DNA from: DATBLE01 sp046732255
GTDB lineage: Bacteria > Actinomycetota > Thermoleophilia > Gaiellales > Gaiellaceae
DNA length: 64,000 nt
Assembly (NCBI GenBank): GCA_046732255.1
Contig: JBKPMR010000062.1
Location: forward strand, 1 to 64,000
Direction of reading: 5' to 3'
Shown: positions 44,956-53,426 of the stretch, one piece after another
Layout: the number at the start of each line of letters is the position of its first letter
Numbering within the stretch: position 1 is the first letter of the stretch
Position numbers and translations under genes: made by a program
Notes under the pieces: generated by a model
Database searches by the model: none
What the model was told of the DNA's origin: nothing
Seen by the model: only the letters and a program-made list of their open reading frames with translations

Positions 44956-46104
44956 TCAGCCGGAGCAGAACGCTTGCTCTGCCAGTCTCCGGATCGTCGC
45001 CCACGACGGGCGCGGCGCATCGAGGTTCACCATCAGCGCCGCCACCCGGCCTCCGTTCGCGCTCGACCAAACCATGTTGCGGTAGCCGGGGATGTCGCCG
45101 TCGTGGCCGTAGACCGTTCCGCAGCCGAGTCGCTTGACCCGGAGACCGAGTCCATAGGACGCCGAGAACCCGACCGGGACGCCGAGCACGGTATGGGTGC
45201 CCCTGGCAGTGGCCTTCATCGCCGCCAGCTGGGCCGGCGGCAGCAGGCGGCCGCCGAGGACAGCGGCGTAGAAACGCGTGAGATCGTCGGCGTTCGAGAC
45301 GATCTGGCCTGCGCCCCAGGCGTCGGGAGCAACTCGCGTTGTGACGTCCACGGTCGTCCCCGCCGGGATTGGGAGGCCCGGGAGGTGGCCGAGGTAGCCG
45401 TGGGCAACGCGCCCTCGAAGCGCCGCGCTCACCGGGTAGGACGTCGAGTGGAGTCCGAGCCGTCGGAAGATCCGGCTGCGAAGCTGGGCCGCCAGAGACG
45501 AGCCCGTCGCCGCTTCGACGACCATGCCCAGGAGAACGAAGTTCGTGTTGGAGTACGACCAGTCGGTACCGGGAGCGAAGACGGGCTTGTGCCCGACGGC
45601 GATCGCGATCAGCCGCCGCGGCAGCCAGATGCGGTCGGGATGGGCAATCCGCGCCTTGGTGTAACCCCGGTCGGTCGTGTAGTCGAAGAGGCCGCTCGTG
45701 TGGTTCAGAAGCTCCCGGACCGTGATCGCCTGGCCGTTCGGAACGAGCCCCGGCAGCCACCGCTCGACCGAGTCCGAGAGGCGCACCTTGCCCTCCGCCA
45801 CGAGCTGGAGGACAACGGTGGCCACGAACGTCTTCGTCAGACTCGCTACCCGGTAGCGGTCGGTTCCCCGCATCGGGGACGGCGGCTCGAGCCTCGCAAG
45901 GCCGCCCGCCGCCCGCCTCAGCGAGCTCGACGTCCGAACGACTGCGATCGCTCCGGGCGAACCCGCCTTCACGAGCTGCTGCACGATCCCCTGCAAGGTC
46001 GGTGGCGACGAGCCTGCAGCCGCACCCGAGGTCCCCGTCGAGAGAACGACCACCACGAGCGCCGCAAGCGCGGCGACCGATCTGCTCCCGGATGCTCGGG
46101 CCAT
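44956..46104 (-). CDS. Exported serine beta-lactamase/D-Ala-D-Ala carboxypeptidase-type hydrolase
   Basis: 382 aa from ATG 46104. MARASGSRSVAALAALVVVV is the signal peptide start. Ser-x-x-Lys is in RVASLTKTFV, Tyr-x-Asn in WSYSNTNFVLLG, and the third motif in VYGHDGDIPG. This is the class C/esterase family (PF00144). It may act on peptidoglycan peptides, esters or D-amino-acid substrates; not decidable. Divergent from the LuxR gene with 70 bases between the starts. Confidence 0.9.
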   Translation of the reverse strand: MARASGSRSVAALAALVVVVLSTGTSGAAAGSSPPTLQGIVQQLVKAGSPGAIAVVRTSSSLRRAAGGLARLEPPSPMRGTDRYRVASLTKTFVATVVLQLVAEGKVRLSDSVERWLPGLVPNGQAITVRELLNHTSGLFDYTTDRGYTKARIAHPDRIWLPRRLIAIAVGHKPVFAPGTDWSYSNTNFVLLGMVVEAATGSSLAAQLRSRIFRRLGLHSTSYPVSAALRGRVAHGYLGHLPGLPIPAGTTVDVTTRVAPDAWGAGQIVSNADDLTRFYAAVLGGRLLPPAQLAAMKATARGTHTVLGVPVGFSASYGLGLRVKRLGCGTVYGHDGDIPGYRNMVWSSANGGRVAALMVNLDAPRPSWATIRRLAEQAFCSG

Positions 46105-46159
46105 GCCGGTGAGACGAGAGTGCTCCGGCCGACATCTTGTGTCCATACGGAGATCGACG

Positions 46160-46165
46160 TATCTT
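46160..46165 (+). promoter_or_regulatory. -10 box (TATCTT), LuxR gene
   Basis: Ends 9 bases before GTG 46175. Confidence 0.45.
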
Positions 46166-46174
46166 CGAGGGGCC

Positions 46175-47224
46175 GTGACTCGCCTGCGCGAGTCGGATCT
46201 CCGTCAGGCGCTCGCCTTCGTGCACGAGGCCGCGGCGATCGACGGCCCCGACCCGTTCCCGCCGCCGATCCTCGCACTCCTCCGCGAGCTCGTGCCGTGC
46301 GCCGCGGTCTCGTGGCACGAGTGGCGCGTCGACAACGGACACGTCCGCATCCAGCTCTCCTCCACCGATGCCGAGCGGACGGCGTCGGTCTGGGAGGCCT
46401 ACCCTCACTACCGCCACGAGGATCCGCTCCCCGGAGGCTGCCCCCACGTCGGGCGCTGCGTGCCGGCCATCGTCGGACAGGCGATCAGGCTGTCCGACCT
46501 GATCTCGCAGCGCGCCTTCCGCCGATCGGGCCTCTACGCGCACGTCTGCAGCCCGCTCGGCGTCAACCACGTCATGAAGCTCTTCCTGCCTGTTCGCAAG
46601 GGAGTCGCCCGCAGCTTCGTCTTCGACCGGGCACGGCGCGACTTCAGCGACCGCGACACCGCCGTCGTCGACCTGCTCCTGCCGCACCTCCTCGACCTCG
46701 AGGACCGGGCACGCTCGCGTCGCGTGTACTCCGCCCTCGCGCCAGGCGTGGACATCGACGGCGAGATCGTCGTCGTGAATACCGCAGGCAGGATCGAGCT
46801 GGCGAGCGACGGTGCCCGGAAGCTGCTCCGGAGCTTCGGGCTCGTTGACCGGGGAGATGGTGTCGCTGCCGAGGTCGAGCAGTGGCTTCGCGGAGCGAGC
46901 AGAACGCTGGCGGTCGACCGCGGGTCACGCCGGCTGACGATCGGACGCCTCGGCGGCGACGAAAACACCCTGATGCTGACCGAGCGAAGGTCGCGTGCCG
47001 ACGGCGTCGGTCGACTCACCGCACGTGAGCGCGAGCTTCTCGCACTTGTCGACGAAGGGCTGTCCAATGCCGAGATCGCAGCACGACTCTGGATCGCTCC
47101 CGGGACGGTGCGCAAGCACCTCGACAACGTGTACGCAAAGCTGGGCGTGCGCAACCGGACGGCAGCCCTCGCGCGGCTCCGGCAGCTCGAGCAGGCAGCG
47201 GGGCGTCCGTCTAGCCGGCTGTGA
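46175..47224 (+). CDS. LuxR-family transcriptional regulator
   Basis: 349 aa from GTG 46175. The C-terminal helix-turn-helix is complete: GRLTARERELLALVDEGLSN then EIAARLWIAPGTVRKHLDNVY. The N-terminal ~220 residues (VSWHEWRVDNGHVRIQ and VVDLLLPHLLDLEDR) resemble a GAF-like sensor region without a known ligand. Divergent from the exported hydrolase, which may be its target (inference). The stop lies in the end of the DUF1697 gene on the other strand. Confidence 0.87.
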   Translation: MTRLRESDLRQALAFVHEAAAIDGPDPFPPPILALLRELVPCAAVSWHEWRVDNGHVRIQLSSTDAERTASVWEAYPHYRHEDPLPGGCPHVGRCVPAIVGQAIRLSDLISQRAFRRSGLYAHVCSPLGVNHVMKLFLPVRKGVARSFVFDRARRDFSDRDTAVVDLLLPHLLDLEDRARSRRVYSALAPGVDIDGEIVVVNTAGRIELASDGARKLLRSFGLVDRGDGVAAEVEQWLRGASRTLAVDRGSRRLTIGRLGGDENTLMLTERRSRADGVGRLTARERELLALVDEGLSNAEIAARLWIAPGTVRKHLDNVYAKLGVRNRTAALARLRQLEQAAGRPSSRL

Positions 47225-47765
47225 GCTCGGCGATGGCGGTGACCGTCCGCCAATTCCGCGTCGTCGCCGGTACCCCGAGCTGCCGCTCGATCATCGCGTT
47301 GTTCAGCTTCACGCGTCCGTAACCGTTGGGAAAGAAGAGGCAGATGTCCTCGCCGACTCTCTCCCAGAGTTCCGGGCCGAAGTCGCGTTCACGCAGCTTC
47401 CGCACCCGCGCCGCATCCGGCTTCTCGGCGAGGAAGGTCGCGTACAGCGTGTTCGGGCGGGCCTTCTTCCGGACGAATGGATTGTCCGCGACGAGCTTTC
47501 GGAGCTGGCGGTCGGTCCTGATCACGACGGCGACGTCGTGCCCGAGCCGTTTCTCGATTGCCTTCTCGATCGCCTGCCCAAGCTGCGGCGCGCGGCGGTC
47601 GCTGCGGAAGACGACGTTCCCGCTCTGGACATAGGTCCTGACGTCCGTGCAGCCGAGTTCCTCGACCAGCTTCCGCAGGTCGGCCATGGCGACCCGCTTG
47701 CGGCTGCCGAGGTTGATACCGCGCAGGAGGGCAACGTAGGTCGTCGGCTTCGCTCGCGCAGGCAT
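47211..47765 (-). CDS. DUF1697 family protein
   Basis: 184 aa with the family opening TTYVALLRGINLGSRKRVAM and VRTYVQSGNVVFRSDR, and ALKARP-like VRKKARPNTLYATFLAEK later. DUF1697 has an alpha/beta fold with no assigned activity. It ends 14 bases inside the LuxR gene (convergent). ATG 47765 overlaps the divergent ABC permease ATG 47764 in the string CATG. Confidence 0.88.
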   Translation of the reverse strand: MPARAKPTTYVALLRGINLGSRKRVAMADLRKLVEELGCTDVRTYVQSGNVVFRSDRRAPQLGQAIEKAIEKRLGHDVAVVIRTDRQLRKLVADNPFVRKKARPNTLYATFLAEKPDAARVRKLRERDFGPELWERVGEDICLFFPNGYGRVKLNNAMIERQLGVPATTRNWRTVTAIAELTAG

Positions 47766-48897
47766 GGCGGCGTCGGTGAGGATAGACGGCGTGACTTGGG
47801 GCGGGCTGGTGCTCAAGAACCTGCTGCGGCGTAAGGCGCGCACCGCCCTCACCGTCGCGGGCGTTGCGATCGGCGTCGGGCTCATCGTCGCGCTGCTCTC
47901 GATCACCGCCGGCGTGAAGGAGACGGCCAACGAGCTGATCCACGTCGGGCGCTCCGACTTCGGGCTCTTCCAGGACGGAGCATCAGACCTGACCCGATCG
48001 GTACTTCCCCAGAGCCTGTTCGCGAACGTGAAGGCCGACCCCGGCGTGGCCGATGCCGCCGAGATCTTCCTTCTCGTCGGCAAGGTCGAGGATCAGGACG
48101 AGTTCCTGCTGTTCGGCTACGCGCCGGGTCAGTTCACCGAGCGGCGGCTCGTCGTGACCGCCGGACACCGGACGGGGGAACGGGAGGCGATGCTCGGCGA
48201 CCAAGCGGCGCAGGCGCTCCACCTCGGCCCCGGCGACCTGCTCCACGTCGGGAGGCGCGCCTTTCCGATCGCCGGCGTCTACCACTCGGGCGACCGCTTC
48301 GTCGACCTCGGCGCCGTCCTTCCGCTCCCGGTCGTGCAGTCGCTTGCCCAGCGGCCGCACGAGATCACGACGATCGGGGTCACGGTCAAGCCGGGCTCGA
48401 CGCCGAAGGCGGTCGCAGAGCGGCTCGAGCGGAAGTTCCCGGGCGCCCGCGCGGTCGTCGAGCCGGGCCAGGCCGTTCGCATCGACACTTCCAGCCGCCT
48501 GATCGTCACAGCGGGGTGGATCTTCTCTCTGCTCGCCCTGATCATCGGCGGCATCGGCGTCACGAACACGATGGCGATGTCGGTGTTCGAGCGCGTGCGC
48601 GAGATCGGGATCATGCGTGCGGTCGGCTGGACCTCGACGCGGATCGCCGCTTTGATCGTCAGCGAGGCTCTGGGGATCTGCCTGCTCGCGCTCGGTCTGG
48701 GGCTGCTCGGAGGCTGGCTCGCGGCCGTGCTGCTCACCCGGAACAGCTCGCTGTCGAGCCTCACGCACGCGAACTTCACGGGCGGCGTGTTCGCCTGGGG
48801 CCTCGCCTTCGCCCTCGGCGTCGGACTGCTCGGTGCGCTCTACCCGGCCTGGCGGGCGATCAAGCTGACGCCGATCGAGGCGCTCCGGCGCGAGTGA
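47764..48897 (+). CDS. ABC transporter permease, MacB/FtsX family
   Basis: 377 aa. LVLKNLLRRKARTALTVAGV is the classical N-terminal helix, followed by an extracytoplasmic domain (~45-245) and three C-terminal helices (TAGWIFSLLALIIGGIGVTN with the MacB-like NTMAMSVFERVREIGIMRAVGW coupling segment). The ATPase partner lies immediately downstream on the opposite strand, overlapping by 38 bases. GTG 47791 is a shorter start that avoids overlap with DUF1697. Confidence 0.88.
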   Translation: MAASVRIDGVTWGGLVLKNLLRRKARTALTVAGVAIGVGLIVALLSITAGVKETANELIHVGRSDFGLFQDGASDLTRSVLPQSLFANVKADPGVADAAEIFLLVGKVEDQDEFLLFGYAPGQFTERRLVVTAGHRTGEREAMLGDQAAQALHLGPGDLLHVGRRAFPIAGVYHSGDRFVDLGAVLPLPVVQSLAQRPHEITTIGVTVKPGSTPKAVAERLERKFPGARAVVEPGQAVRIDTSSRLIVTAGWIFSLLALIIGGIGVTNTMAMSVFERVREIGIMRAVGWTSTRIAALIVSEALGICLLALGLGLLGGWLAAVLLTRNSSLSSLTHANFTGGVFAWGLAFALGVGLLGALYPAWRAIKLTPIEALRRE

Positions 48898-49570
48898 TCT
48901 CTTCGATCCGGCCGTCGCGGATCCGCAGGATCCGGTCGGCGGTCGCGGCGACCTCGGGGTCGTTGGTGACGAGGAGGATCGTCGTCCCGCGTTGATCCCG
49001 TACGCCTCGTAGGAGGTCGACGATCTGGCCGCCGGTGGATGTGTCCAGGGCACCGGTGGGCTCGTCGGCGAGCAGCAGCAGCGGCTCGTTTGCGAGCGCA
49101 CGGGCGATCGCGACCCGCTGCCGCTCGCCGCCGGAGAGGGTCGGCGGGTACGCAGAGCGGCGTTCGGACAGTCCGACCTCGGTGAGCAGGTCGACCGCCC
49201 GCGCCGCCCGCTCCTTCCTGGCCTGCCCACGGCCGAGCATCGGCAGCTGCACGTTCTCGGACGCGGTCAGCGTCGGGATCAGGTTGTGGAACTGGAAGAC
49301 GAACCCGACGACGGAGGCGCGGTAGGTCGCCCCGTCGGCCTCGCCGACCAACGTGCCGCCGACGGTGATCTCGCCGCCGTCGGGACGATCGAGAGCTCCG
49401 ATCAGGTTGAGCAGGGTGCTCTTGCCGCAGCCGGAGGGGCCGGTGACGGCGACGTACTCCCCCTGCTCGACCCGGAAGGTGACGTCGGCGAGCGCGGCGA
49501 TCCTGCCGTCCTCGAACGAGCGGGACACGTGATCGACGACGACGTCGGCGCCGCCGGCCCCCGCGCTCAC
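48860..49570 (-). CDS. ABC transporter ATP-binding protein, MacB/LolD type
   Basis: 236 aa from GTG 49568-49570. Walker A GPSGCGKSTLLN, Q-loop GFVFQFHNLIPTLT, signature LSGGERQRVAIARAL and Walker B LLLADEPTGALD are intact. It is the natural partner of the permease at 47764 but lies convergent, with the two 3' ends overlapping by 38 bases. It is coupled to the secreted-protein gene upstream (GTGA). Confidence 0.9.
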   Translation of the reverse strand: MSAGAGGADVVVDHVSRSFEDGRIAALADVTFRVEQGEYVAVTGPSGCGKSTLLNLIGALDRPDGGEITVGGTLVGEADGATYRASVVGFVFQFHNLIPTLTASENVQLPMLGRGQARKERAARAVDLLTEVGLSERRSAYPPTLSGGERQRVAIARALANEPLLLLADEPTGALDTSTGGQIVDLLRGVRDQRGTTILLVTNDPEVAATADRILRIRDGRIEEITRAGAPRSASA

Positions 49571-49965
49571 CGCGCCTTGACCCAGTAGGTGACGACCCGC
49601 TTGCCGAGCCGGGTCTTGACCGTGACTCGGAAGGTGAGCTTGAAGCCCTTCGCCGACAGCGGGAACTCCACGTAGTCGGCGAAGCGGCCCTTGGTCTTCA
49701 CGTTCGTGATGAACTTGCCCTTGCAGCAGCCGTACTCGACCGGGTGGACGCCGCCGAGCGGATCGACGATCGCGACCGAGACCGTCGCCGGCAGCAGGCG
49801 CCCAGCGGGGGTCGTGACGACGATCGACCACGGCCAGCGAGCGTTGACCTTCGGCGTGTGCGTGGTGGCCTGGAAGGCGACCCTCGGCGCGGCGTTTATC
49901 GCCGCCGTACCGACCGCAGGGAGGAGGAGCGCGAAGACGAGCAGCGCGAGTGCGGAGGTCTTCAC
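49567..49965 (-). CDS. Small secreted protein
   Basis: 132 aa with signal peptide MKTSALALLVFALLLPAVGT. The mature part is beta-rich (PWSIVVTTPAGRLLPATVSV, LTFRVTVKTRLGKRVVTYWV) and has a CC pair (EYGCCKGKF), like a one-domain immunoglobulin-type fold. Directly coupled to the ABC ATPase, so it may be the transporter's extracytoplasmic partner (inference). Confidence 0.72.
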   Translation of the reverse strand: MKTSALALLVFALLLPAVGTAAINAAPRVAFQATTHTPKVNARWPWSIVVTTPAGRLLPATVSVAIVDPLGGVHPVEYGCCKGKFITNVKTKGRFADYVEFPLSAKGFKLTFRVTVKTRLGKRVVTYWVKAR

Positions 49966-49988
49966 GACCGAAAATGCTAATCCCCGTG

Positions 49989-50726
49989 TCAGCCCAGCCG
50001 TTGCTTGAGCCAGAGCCCGTTCTCGACCGCGTAGCCCGCCCAGTCGTTGTTGAAGTAGGCGTAGACGTCGCCCTCACGCCGCCACTCCTCGATGCGCCGC
50101 GCCCAGCTGCCGAGCTGGCGGTGCGTGTAGCTCCCGTCACCGCCGCCGTGGTGGAAACGCAGAAAGACGAAGTCGGCCGTCCGCTCGTGAGCCTGGAACC
50201 GCCGTACCTCCGGCCGGTCGGCGATCACCAGCGCGACGCCGTGCTGGCGGAGCAGCTCGTAGACGTCGGGGGTGAACCAGCTGGGATGCCGAAACTCGAA
50301 GGCGTGCCGGCCGGGAGGCAGTTCCGCGAGCGCCTTCGCCAGGCGCTCGTCGTTGCGGTGGAAGTTGGGCGGGAGCTGCCACAGCACCGGCCCGAACTTC
50401 GGCGACCGGGTGAGCGGCTCGATGCGCTCGTAAAACCGCCGCGTGCCCCGGTCCATGTCCGTGAGCCGCTTCATGTGCGTCAGGAACCGGCTCGCCTTGG
50501 CTGCGAACACGAACCCGGACGGCGTGTGCTCCACCCAGCCGGCGACGGCGGCGGTCGAGGGCAGCCGGTAGAACGTCGTGTTGATCTCGACCGTGTCGAA
50601 CAGAGTGGCGTAGTGGTCGAGCCAGCGGCGTTCTGGCAGGCCCGGCGGGTACACGACGCCCCGCCAGTGTTTGTAGTTCCAGCCGGAGCAGCCTATGCGG
50701 ACAGTGCCGTTGCCACCTGTGCGCAC
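49989..50726 (-). CDS. DUF72 family protein
   Basis: 245 aa. VRIGCSGWNYKHWRGVVYPP and FDTVEINTTFYRLPS, then FVFAAKASRFLTHMKRL and FEFRHPSWF are the family signatures; the fold is a TIM barrel. YAYFNNDWAGYAVENG is the end motif. Function unknown. GTG 50726 overlaps the upstream monophosphatase gene by 34 bases; the codon before RIGCSG is GTC, so no nearer start exists. Confidence 0.88.
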   Translation of the reverse strand: MRTGGNGTVRIGCSGWNYKHWRGVVYPPGLPERRWLDHYATLFDTVEINTTFYRLPSTAAVAGWVEHTPSGFVFAAKASRFLTHMKRLTDMDRGTRRFYERIEPLTRSPKFGPVLWQLPPNFHRNDERLAKALAELPPGRHAFEFRHPSWFTPDVYELLRQHGVALVIADRPEVRRFQAHERTADFVFLRFHHGGGDGSYTHRQLGSWARRIEEWRREGDVYAYFNNDWAGYAVENGLWLKQRLG

Positions 50727-51493
50727 AACTCGGTTGTTCCCGCTGCGACCACGCGCGAACGTCCGTCGAGGTCGAGCGGGGCGGCGGTGAACGGCGGATC
50801 GTCCGGCAGGTCGATCGCGTAGCCGCGCTCGCGCACGAGAAGCTGCGCGGCGGCGATGTCGACCGAGCGGGCCGCTTTCAGCGAGCAGACGGCATCTACC
50901 CGGCCGTCTGCGAGGTGGCAGAGGGAGAGGGCAAGCGAACCGAACACGCGCAAACGGTGGACGAGGCCGACGAGCGGAGGCGTGTGACGGGCGACGAGAT
51001 CGGTGCGCGTCGCCTCGAGCGCCAGGATCTCGATCCGGTCCTTCGGCGGTTCACCGGCGAGCGGCACTCCGTTCAGCCTCGCCCCGCCTCCGCGCGTGGC
51101 CGTCCACTCGTCGCCGGTCGCGAAGTCGTAGACGAACCCGAACGTGACGTCGCCCATTGTCCCGCCCTCGGCGATGGCAATGGAGAGCGAGAAGAACGGC
51201 AGGCCGCGCTTCGCGTTGATCGAGCCGTCGATCGGATCGAGCACGACCCACGTCGTGCTCCCACTCTCAGGGGGACGGACGCCGAGCTCCTCGGAGACGA
51301 GCGTGAAGGAATCCCCGGCCGCGTCGAGGCGAGCGACGACCGCACGCTCGGCGGCCGCGTCGATCGCCGTCGTGTCGTCACCGCCGACCCCGGCCGCGAT
51401 CACCGGCTCCCGGTCGGATCGGGCAGGCAGGTCCGTAAGCACGGCGCGAACGTCCTCGACTGCCTCGCGGCAGGTCGCGAGCCAGTCAGTCAA
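50693..51493 (-). CDS. Inositol monophosphatase family protein
   Basis: 266 aa from TTG 51493. Magnesium ligands are in LVSEELGVR, LDPIDGSINAKRGLPFF and the C-terminal AARSVDIAAA. Members dephosphorylate inositol phosphates, histidinol phosphate, fructose bisphosphate or PAP; the exact substrate is not readable. The TTG overlaps the end of the DUF1015 gene by 8 bases. Confidence 0.87.
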   Translation of the reverse strand: MTDWLATCREAVEDVRAVLTDLPARSDREPVIAAGVGGDDTTAIDAAAERAVVARLDAAGDSFTLVSEELGVRPPESGSTTWVVLDPIDGSINAKRGLPFFSLSIAIAEGGTMGDVTFGFVYDFATGDEWTATRGGGARLNGVPLAGEPPKDRIEILALEATRTDLVARHTPPLVGLVHRLRVFGSLALSLCHLADGRVDAVCSLKAARSVDIAAAQLLVRERGYAIDLPDDPPFTAAPLDLDGRSRVVAAGTTELCAQVATALSA

Positions 51494-52532
51494 GCGGCAG
51501 GAAAAAGAGCCCGGACGTGAGCTTCGGATAGAAGAAGGTCGTCTTCTGCGGCATCGTCCGGCCGGCCTTCGCCGTCGCCGCCACCTGCTCCACCGTCGGC
51601 GGCCGGAGCAAGAAAGCGGCCTCGGCGTCACCCGCGTCGACCGCCGCCCGCGCCTCCTCGGCGGACGGGGTGTAGTCGACGTCGGAGGCGAAGCGCGCAA
51701 CGAGATCGACGTCGAGCTCGCCGGGATTGCCGCGCAGGTAGCCAGAGCCGGAGCGCGTGTACACCTCCGCGATCGCACGATCGTCGCCGTTGGAGGAGGG
51801 CTCGAGCGCCGGCAGGGGCTTCGTCCGGGTCGCGATCCGGTGGGTGGGGAAGATCGTCAGGCCTTCCTGCCTCGTGGGGACGATCACGACAGGCATCCAC
51901 GCGCTCGCCTCCGTCCCGTCTTCCTCGTGGAACGCGAGCGCGGTCTCGTAGCGATGGTGCCCGTCGGCGATCACGAGCGGCGCGTCGGCGAGCGCTGCCG
52001 GACTCTCACCGTCAAGCCGCCACAAACGGCTGCGAACGCCGTCGAGCTCGACGTCGACGAGCGGATCGCCGGTCGGTCCCTCCAGGGGGCCCTCGTAGAG
52101 CAGGAAGATCGGCTCGACCTGCGTGCGGGTCGCGCGGAGCAGGCGAAGCCGTCCCTCCTTCGGGCCCGCGTGCGTGCGCTCGTGCGGCAACACGACCCCG
52201 GCCTCGTAGGGCTCGACCCGAAGCGCCCCGACGAGCCCGTCCCGCCGCCGCGCGATGCCGTCGGGGCCCGAATAGTCCTGCGCGAGCCACCAGAGCGACG
52301 GCTCGGTCTCGCGCGCGAGCACTCCGTCTGCCTGCCAGTCGGCGAGCGCCCGCGCAGCATCGTCCTCGTCGTCCGGGAGCGTCACGTGGACGACGTTGTA
52401 CGGGCTTTTCGCCAGGTAGCGCTCGCGCGCCTCGGCCGAGATCACGTCGTACGGCGGGGCGACGAGGTCACGCAGCGGGCCCGCCCGGCGCTCGGCGTAC
52501 CGGAGCGCCCGAAACGGCTTCACGACGGCCAC
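51486..52532 (-). CDS. DUF1015 family protein
   Basis: 348 aa from GTG 52532. VKPFRALRYAERRAGPLRDL and VAPPYDVISAEARERYLAKS, then NVVHVTLPD and VIADGHHRYETALAFHEE, with YPKLTSGLFFLPLD at the end, are family signatures. No enzymatic role is established; relatives are annotated as HPr/Ser-kinase-like. TAGGGT lies 7 bases upstream. Confidence 0.9.
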   Translation of the reverse strand: MAVVKPFRALRYAERRAGPLRDLVAPPYDVISAEARERYLAKSPYNVVHVTLPDDEDDAARALADWQADGVLARETEPSLWWLAQDYSGPDGIARRRDGLVGALRVEPYEAGVVLPHERTHAGPKEGRLRLLRATRTQVEPIFLLYEGPLEGPTGDPLVDVELDGVRSRLWRLDGESPAALADAPLVIADGHHRYETALAFHEEDGTEASAWMPVVIVPTRQEGLTIFPTHRIATRTKPLPALEPSSNGDDRAIAEVYTRSGSGYLRGNPGELDVDLVARFASDVDYTPSAEEARAAVDAGDAEAAFLLRPPTVEQVAATAKAGRTMPQKTTFFYPKLTSGLFFLPLD

Positions 52533-52539
52533 GGCCGTG

Positions 52540-52545
52540 ACCCTA
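52540..52545 (-). promoter_or_regulatory. -10 box (TAGGGT), DUF1015 gene
   Basis: Ends 7 bases before GTG 52532 on the minus strand. The divergent HD gene has its own TAGACT 18 bases away. Confidence 0.45.
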
Positions 52546-52562
52546 GCAGCCGCTTCCAGACC

Positions 52563-52568
52563 TAGACT
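52563..52568 (+). promoter_or_regulatory. -10 box (TAGACT), HD gene
   Basis: Ends 6 bases before GTG 52575, no Shine-Dalgarno. Confidence 0.5.
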
Positions 52569-52574
52569 CCCGAC

Positions 52575-53414
52575 GTGAGCACGATCGCCGAGCTGGCCGA
52601 GGACCGGGTCGTGGAGGGCATCTATGCAGTCGCACGCAAGCGGCGGCTGCGCACGCGAGGCGGCTCGGCGTACCTCGCGCTCGAGCTCGTCGACGCCAGC
52701 GGGCGCATCGAGGGCCGGGTCTGGAACGACGTCGACCTCCTGGACGCGCGGTTCGGCGAGGGAGATGCGGTTCGCGTCCTCGGCCGGGTGGAGCGCTACC
52801 GCGACCGACTCCAGCTGGAGGTTCGTTCGATCGAGGCTGCACCCGAGCAGGATCCGGCCGGGCTCGCTCCGGCGATGCGGCGCGATCCCGACGAGCTCGA
52901 GGGATTCCTCGAGTTCCTGTGCGGGGAGATCGCCGACCAGGCGCTGCGGGCGACGGTCGCGAGCATCCTCGACGAAGACGAAGTCCGGCGGCGGCTGCGT
53001 GCCCTGCCCGCCGCACCCGACGGCCATCACGACTACGCCGGAGGTCTGCTCGAGCATACGGTCGGCGTCGCCACCATCTGCCGCGAGCTCTGCCAGCTGC
53101 ACCCGCGCCTCCGCTCCGACCTGCTGCTCGCCGCGGCCCTCCTCCACGACGTCGGGCGCACCGCGGAGCTGACACCCGGCCCGGGGTTCCGCCAGACCGC
53201 CGAGGGGCGCCTGCTCGGGCACGTCCACCTCGGCGCCCGGCTGATCGAGGAGCGCGCGGTCGGGCTCGAGGCGGCCGCTCGTGCCGAGCTGCTGCACGCG
53301 GTCGCCTGCCACCACGACGCGCGGGCGGCGAAGACCGCCGAAGCGGCCGTCCTCTACCACGCAAACCGGCTCGACGCGGTCGCCGCGACGCGACCCGTCG
53401 ACGGCTCAGCCTAG
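52575..53414 (+). CDS. OB-fold/HD-domain hydrolase, YhaM-like
   Basis: 279 aa. The N-terminal OB-fold (AYLALELVDASGRIEGRVWN, about 30-85) is followed by an HD domain: GGLLEHTVGVATICREL supplies the first His, LLLAAALLHDVGR the HD pair, and LLHAVACHHDARAAK a later His. The order is that of YhaM 3'-5' exoribonuclease. Whether RNA or a nucleotide is the substrate is inferred from architecture only. Confidence 0.85.
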   Translation: MSTIAELAEDRVVEGIYAVARKRRLRTRGGSAYLALELVDASGRIEGRVWNDVDLLDARFGEGDAVRVLGRVERYRDRLQLEVRSIEAAPEQDPAGLAPAMRRDPDELEGFLEFLCGEIADQALRATVASILDEDEVRRRLRALPAAPDGHHDYAGGLLEHTVGVATICRELCQLHPRLRSDLLLAAALLHDVGRTAELTPGPGFRQTAEGRLLGHVHLGARLIEERAVGLEAAARAELLHAVACHHDARAAKTAEAAVLYHANRLDAVAATRPVDGSA

Positions 53415-53426
53415 TCCCCGCCGGTC

